Made by a program: the position numbers and the translations under genes. Source: Mesorhizobium hawassense (lineage in GTDB: Bacteria > Pseudomonadota > Alphaproteobacteria > Rhizobiales > Rhizobiaceae). From it: 64,000 nucleotides of DNA. Shown in pieces: positions 60,524 through 64,000 of the stretch. The notes under the pieces were generated by a model, which saw nothing but the letters and a program-made list of their open reading frames with translations, was not told the DNA's origin and did not search any database. Positions within the stretch are counted from its first letter, which is position 1, and every line of letters begins with the position of its first letter. The stretch lies in contig NZ_QMBP01000016.1 in the NCBI RefSeq assembly GCF_003289945.1, positions 62,001-126,000 of the forward strand. Reading direction: 5' to 3'.

Positions 60524-61003
60524 ACTGCGTTGCCACGAACAGCAAGGTCATAACATCGTATAAGCGGCGGCCGTTCGAACCATCAAGACCCCGGGTCTGA
60601 CTTCTTTTGGGGGCAAATTTTGCCGTGGCTTTCCGGCTCGCGCCATCGGAACGGAGCGATCGGCCCGCCGGTCGTGGACGGGGTCCAAAACTGGGCCATC
60701 CGGCGGGGCTCGGCGCCGTCTACGGCGAGGGATACGTCTTTTGGTATGGACGCGGAGCTCGATTGGTGGTTGTGTCTGCATCGCAAAACCGCAGTTTCAG
60801 GTGGCAACCGGCCCGCGTCTTCCCCCGTCAACAGGAGTGGCGCGGGCTTCTTGCTGTTCTTGAAGCGTGAGGAACCTTCGCTCTCCCGCCCGCGGGCATG
60901 CGCGGGCAACCGCCCGCCATTAACCTTCCCTGTTGGCACGGACCAAGGTCGGTGTCGCAATTGCCTCCCCTCGCTTATACTCTCGCGGACGGGTGGGTGA
61001 GCG
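60524..61003. other. Intergenic region without recognised gene
   Basis: No plus or minus frame gives a believable product. Its length suggests a long leader for the kinase operon or decayed DNA. Confidence 0.35.
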
Positions 61004-62407
61004 ATGCCGATGTTTGGGAGGTCTTTCAAGCGACTTGCGCGAATCTGGAGCGAGCTTTCGCTTGCCTGGCAGTTCGTAATCGCAGGCGGCATCGTCCTTC
61101 TGGCCGTGATGCTCGTGGTCGGGCTGTGGGTGACATCGCAGATCCGCGACGGCGTGCTGCACAATTCCGCCGCCACCACCGCGCTCTACGTCGACAGCGT
61201 GATCGCGCCGTTGCTGCCCGACATGCGCAAGAGCCAGGAGCTCGACGACACCGTCAAGCGGGCGCTGGACGAAACGCTGGGTCAGGGGGCGCTTGGCAAA
61301 AGACTGGTATCGTTTAAGTTGTGGCGGCGCGACGGCACGATCCTCTATTCGAAGAACGCCGACCTCATTGGCAAACAGATCAAGCCCAACGCCAACCTCA
61401 CTGCGGCTTTCGCTGGCAATGTCATGGTGAAATACAACAGGCTCGAAGACGAAGAAGACGACGAGGAGCGGTCGATGAACGTTCCGCTGCTCGAAATCTA
61501 CAATCCGGTGCGCGAACCCTGGTCGGGCGAGGTCGTGGCCGTCAGCGAGTTCTACGAATTGTCCGGCGACTTCGAGGAATCGTTAAATTCCGCCCTGTTG
61601 TGGAGCTGGCTGGTGGTGGCGGCCGCCACGGCGGCGGCGCTTGCCCTGCTCTCGGGCATCGTTTTCCGCGGCAGCCGCACCATCCTCACGCAGCGGGAAG
61701 CGCTCGAGGCCAAGGTTTCCGAATTGCAGACGGCGTTGGCGCAAAACTCGTCGCTACGCCAGCGAGTGCAGCGCGCTTCGCGCCGCGCCACCGCCATCAA
61801 TGAACGGTATCTTCGGCGCATCGGGGCCGACCTGCATGACGGACCGGCGCAACTGGTGGCGCTCGCGGCGCTCAGGATGGACAGCCCTATACTGGTCGAT
61901 CCGACCACGTCGGGCACGCTGCGCGAAGCCGAGATCGCCGGCATCCACAAGACGCTCGGCGAAGCGATGCGCGAGATACGCGGCATCTGCAACGGGCTGG
62001 TGCTGCCGCAAATCGAAACCCAGGCCGTAACCGACATTTTGCGGCTGGCGGTGACCGAGCACGAGCGCCGCACCGACACCAAAGTGTTGTTAACTCTGCC
62101 TGAGCGCTTGCCGGAACTCGGCACCTCGGAAAAGATCAGCATCTATAGATTCGTGCAGGAAGGCCTGAACAACGCCTACCGTCACGGCAAGGGCAGGGAT
62201 CAGCAGGTCAGGGCCACGACGAAGGGCGGCAAGCTCATAGTCGAGGTGCTGGACACTGGCCCTGGCTTCGACCCGGCCCGAAGCGAGGGCCTTGGGCTTG
62301 CGGGCCTGAGGGAACGGATCGAAAGCATAGGCGGGCAGTTCGAAACGCTGTCCGGCCCCGGAGGAACCAGACTGGTCATCACCTTGTCTGTCGAGGAGCA
62401 ACCGTGA
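61004..62407 (+). CDS. Sensor histidine kinase, NarL/DegS-type (HisKA_3)
   Basis: The 467-residue protein has two membrane segments (about 21-45 and 198-220) around an extracytoplasmic domain with an acidic run (EDEEDDEERS). A HisKA_3 helix with RRIGADLHDGPAQLVALAALRMD (His278) and an ATPase with FVQEGLNNAYRHGKG and LGLAGLRERIESIGGQ follow. It should phosphorylate the response regulator whose start overlaps its stop (ATGA). The signal is unknown. Confidence 0.94.
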   Translation: MPMFGRSFKRLARIWSELSLAWQFVIAGGIVLLAVMLVVGLWVTSQIRDGVLHNSAATTALYVDSVIAPLLPDMRKSQELDDTVKRALDETLGQGALGKRLVSFKLWRRDGTILYSKNADLIGKQIKPNANLTAAFAGNVMVKYNRLEDEEDDEERSMNVPLLEIYNPVREPWSGEVVAVSEFYELSGDFEESLNSALLWSWLVVAAATAAALALLSGIVFRGSRTILTQREALEAKVSELQTALAQNSSLRQRVQRASRRATAINERYLRRIGADLHDGPAQLVALAALRMDSPILVDPTTSGTLREAEIAGIHKTLGEAMREIRGICNGLVLPQIETQAVTDILRLAVTEHERRTDTKVLLTLPERLPELGTSEKISIYRFVQEGLNNAYRHGKGRDQQVRATTKGGKLIVEVLDTGPGFDPARSEGLGLAGLRERIESIGGQFETLSGPGGTRLVITLSVEEQP

Positions 62408-63048
62408 GCACATCCATCCGCATCGCAATAGTCGACGACCATCCATTGTTTCGCGAGGGCGTGGCGCGCAGCCTCGGCGAGATCGGCGGCTTCGAGCTTG
62501 TCGGCGAAGGCGCCAGCGCCGAGGACGCCGAAAGGCTGGCACGCGCCAGCACGCCCGATATTCTTCTGCTCGACATCAGCATGCCCGGCGGCGGCCTCAA
62601 CGCGCTCGCCAGCATCCTTTCGGCGATGCCTGAGCAGAAGATCGTCATGCTGACGGTTTCGGAGACCAATTCCGATGTCGCCCAGGCGCTGAAGGCCGGC
62701 GCGCGCGGCTATGTGCTGAAAGGCGTCGGATCCAAGGCGCTGGCCGAGATCCTGCGCGATGTCGCCGGCGGCCAGAGCTACGTATCGCCGAGCCTCTCGG
62801 CCAGGCTGCTTTCCGACCTTCTGCAGCCCACCGGCAGCAAGCCCGATCCGCTCAGCCAACTCACCGGCCGCGAGGCCGAGATCCTGAAGCTGGTCGCGGA
62901 GGGGCTGAGCAACAAGGAGGTGGCGGCCCGGCTGTCGCTGCAGGAAAAGACGGTCAAGCATCACATGACCAGGGTGCTCGCCAAGCTCAACGTGCGCAAC
63001 CGTACCGAGGCGGCGCTGCTGATGCATGAGGCGAGGGAAAGGAACTGA
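62404..63048 (+). CDS. NarL/FixJ-type response regulator
   Basis: The 214-residue protein has a receiver domain with acidic pocket VDDH and phosphorylation site LLLDIS (Asp57). A LuxR-type helix-turn-helix follows (LTGREAEILKLVAEGLSNKEVAARLSLQEKTVKHHMTRVL, about 155-194). Its start overlaps the kinase stop. Its last codons and TGA run into an array of octamer repeats. Confidence 0.95.
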   Translation: MSTSIRIAIVDDHPLFREGVARSLGEIGGFELVGEGASAEDAERLARASTPDILLLDISMPGGGLNALASILSAMPEQKIVMLTVSETNSDVAQALKAGARGYVLKGVGSKALAEILRDVAGGQSYVSPSLSARLLSDLLQPTGSKPDPLSQLTGREAEILKLVAEGLSNKEVAARLSLQEKTVKHHMTRVLAKLNVRNRTEAALLMHEARERN

Positions 63049-63173
63049 GGAACTGAGGAACTGAGGAATTGAGGAATTGAGGAATTGAGGAATTGAAGAA
63101 TTGAAGAATTGAAGATCAGGTAATCCTGACTTCCTTTTCTTCAATTCCTCAGTTCCTCAGTTCTTCAGTTCCC
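63040..63173. repeat. Convergent octamer arrays forming a long hairpin
   Basis: Nine tandem octamers (three AGGAACTG, four AGGAATTG, two AAGAATTG) occupy 63040-63111. Four units in reverse complement (CAATTCCT, CAGTTCCT, CAGTTCTT and CAGTTCCC) occupy 63142-63173. Between them GATCAGG-TAAT-CCTGAC is a small inner hairpin. The first unit contains the TGA stop of the response regulator. Confidence 0.85.
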
Positions 63174-63190
63174 CTCCCCCCTAAAAGCAA

Positions 63191-63218
63191 TCACCCCCGC
63201 CTCAAGGGGCGGGGGTGA
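63191..63218 (-). terminator. Terminator of the secreted Gly/Asn/Ser-rich protein gene
   Basis: TCACCCCCGCC and GGCGGGGGTGA form a perfect 11-bp stem with loop TCAAGG. Read on the minus strand it is followed by TTGCTTTTAG, so it terminates the gene at 63260-63799; it also stands after the response regulator. Confidence 0.75.
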
Positions 63219-63259
63219 CATGCAAGGACGTGGGAAAAGGGGGTAGCCTCTCCCGGCCC

Positions 63260-63799
63260 TTACAGGCTCAGCAGACGATTCAGATCCTCATCCGTCGCCT
63301 GCCGCTCGATGATGGTGCGGCCTAGCGCATCCGTCATCTCGAAACGCCCGTTCTGGACTTGCTCCTTCATGCCGTTGCGATGGACGACGGTGACCTTGTT
63401 GCCGTCGATCGAGAGCGTGTCGCCGGTTGCCGCGTTGGTGTAGCTGTTCTTGCCGCCGGGATTGGCATTGCCCTTGCCGCTGTTGTTGCCAGGCCCGGCA
63501 TTGGGATTGTTCCCGCCAGCATTGCTATTGCCGGAATTGTCGCCCTGACCGTTGCTGTTGCCGCTATTGCCGGAATTCGAGCCGCCCGCCGAGCCGGAAC
63601 TCGAGCCGCCGGTCGAGCCCGAGTTGCCGCTGTTGCCGTTACCGCCATTGCCATTGCCATTGCTGTTGCCGGCATAGGCGATGGACACCAGCTTGGAAAC
63701 ATTGCCAGGCACGGACAGACAGGGTGCGACGACAACCGCCAGCGCGGCAGCGACGCGCAAGGTCAGGGGGGTAAGCCTTGTGCAGGCGGGTTGGCGCAT
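63260..63799 (-). CDS. Secreted Gly/Asn/Ser-rich low-complexity protein
   Basis: The 179-residue protein has a signal peptide (LRVAAALAVVVAPCLSVPGNVSKLVSIAYA). A ~75-residue run follows made almost wholly of Gly, Asn and Ser (GNGNGGNGNSGNSGSTGG), then a folded C-terminal segment GDTLSIDGNKVTVVHRNGMKEQVQNGRFEM. ATG at 63799 has AAGGACAG upstream. It probably acts as an extracellular or cell-surface protein; no family is recognised. Confidence 0.75.
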   Translation of the reverse strand: MRQPACTRLTPLTLRVAAALAVVVAPCLSVPGNVSKLVSIAYAGNSNGNGNGGNGNSGNSGSTGGSSSGSAGGSNSGNSGNSNGQGDNSGNSNAGGNNPNAGPGNNSGKGNANPGGKNSYTNAATGDTLSIDGNKVTVVHRNGMKEQVQNGRFEMTDALGRTIIERQATDEDLNRLLSL

Positions 63800-64000
63800 T
63801 CTGTCCTTTTTTCCTGCCGGTTCCACCTCGCCATGGCCAAAGTTCCGCTCTCGCACCAGGCGGCGGAACCGGTGTCTTTAACAGACAACGATTGCCATTC
63901 CGGCGGAGCGATGAAAGCGGCTTACGACCCATGCCCCGGTCGGTCAGACCATTTCCGCCGCCACAGGTGACCAATGTCGCAACCGGCACGCCGTCAACGG
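63800..64000. other. Right edge of window, no feature resolved
   Basis: The upstream region of the secreted protein gene; no complete gene is visible. Confidence 0.3.

Noticed and set aside
60583..61179. Minus-strand 198-codon open frame overlapping the kinase start
   Set aside because: No family, no ribosome-binding site and overlap with a well-supported gene.
1..64000. CRISPR arrays, tRNA, rRNA and transposase genes
   Set aside because: None seen: the only tandem array (63040-63111) has 8-bp units without spacers, and no cloverleaf or IS gene was found by reading.

Overview
The window looks like chromosomal DNA of an alphaproteobacterium of the order Rhizobiales, most likely Mesorhizobium or a close relative. 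This is inferred from high G+C, gene types (arsR-aqpS-arsC, dmeR-dmeF, riboswitch-controlled cbtB-cbtA, HWE-family kinase, BacA/SbmA-type ABC exporter), short rhizobial conserved proteins, and two families of palindromic intergenic repeats. No rRNA, tRNA, CRISPR array, transposase or integrase was seen.

Layout. 1-2.9 kb: one end of a large, visibly more A+T-rich minus-strand gene for a SIR2-DUF4020 protein, a type linked to anti-phage NAD+ depletion; it starts with GTG at 2922 and runs off the left edge. 3-11.5 kb: decayed and intact copies of a DOPA 4,5-dioxygenase-like gene, a flavodoxin, an HWE kinase, and a HerA-type ATPase paired with a GGDEF-EAL protein. 11.5-18.2 kb: Stf0-like sulfotransferase, nucleoside hydrolase, an ABC exporter between two long palindromic repeats, and a membrane GGDEF-EAL protein. 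18.6-30.3 kb: SPFH protein and partner, acetyltransferase, esterase, M20 amidohydrolase, DNA glycosylase, a winged-helix/TPR regulator, small secreted proteins, a cupin and an MFS transporter. 30.3-41.7 kb: alcohol dehydrogenase with divergent LysR, VOC-SDR pair with divergent LysR, Zn/Cd-type P1B ATPase with divergent MerR, and a demethylase/epimerase pair resembling hydroxyproline-betaine catabolism. 42-51 kb: stress-type small proteins, a frameshifted gene, S1/P1 nuclease, the ars operon with a divergent DUF6428 gene, a PilZ protein, and a cobalamin riboswitch ahead of cbtB-cbtA. 51-64 kb: TetR/VOC, an EamA transporter, dmeR-dmeF, AraC/SDR, small conserved proteins, a NarL-type two-component pair, and a Gly/Asn/Ser-rich secreted protein.

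Regulatory organisation is a theme. Six divergent regulator-target pairs are present (LysR-ADH, LysR-VOC/SDR, MerR-P1B ATPase, ArsR-DUF6428, TetR-VOC, AraC-SDR), most with a visible dyad between them. Metal homeostasis is well represented (P1B ATPase, ars, dmeRF, cbtBA).

The most notable non-genic feature is a 105-bp CTAG-bounded palindromic repeat (called R1 here). Its borders supply the actual TAG stop codons of four genes and have extended ArsC by eight codons. A second palindromic family (R2) flanks the ABC exporter. Two further structures, convergent octamer arrays after the response regulator and a nested 15-bp inverted repeat at 60.1 kb, are unexplained.
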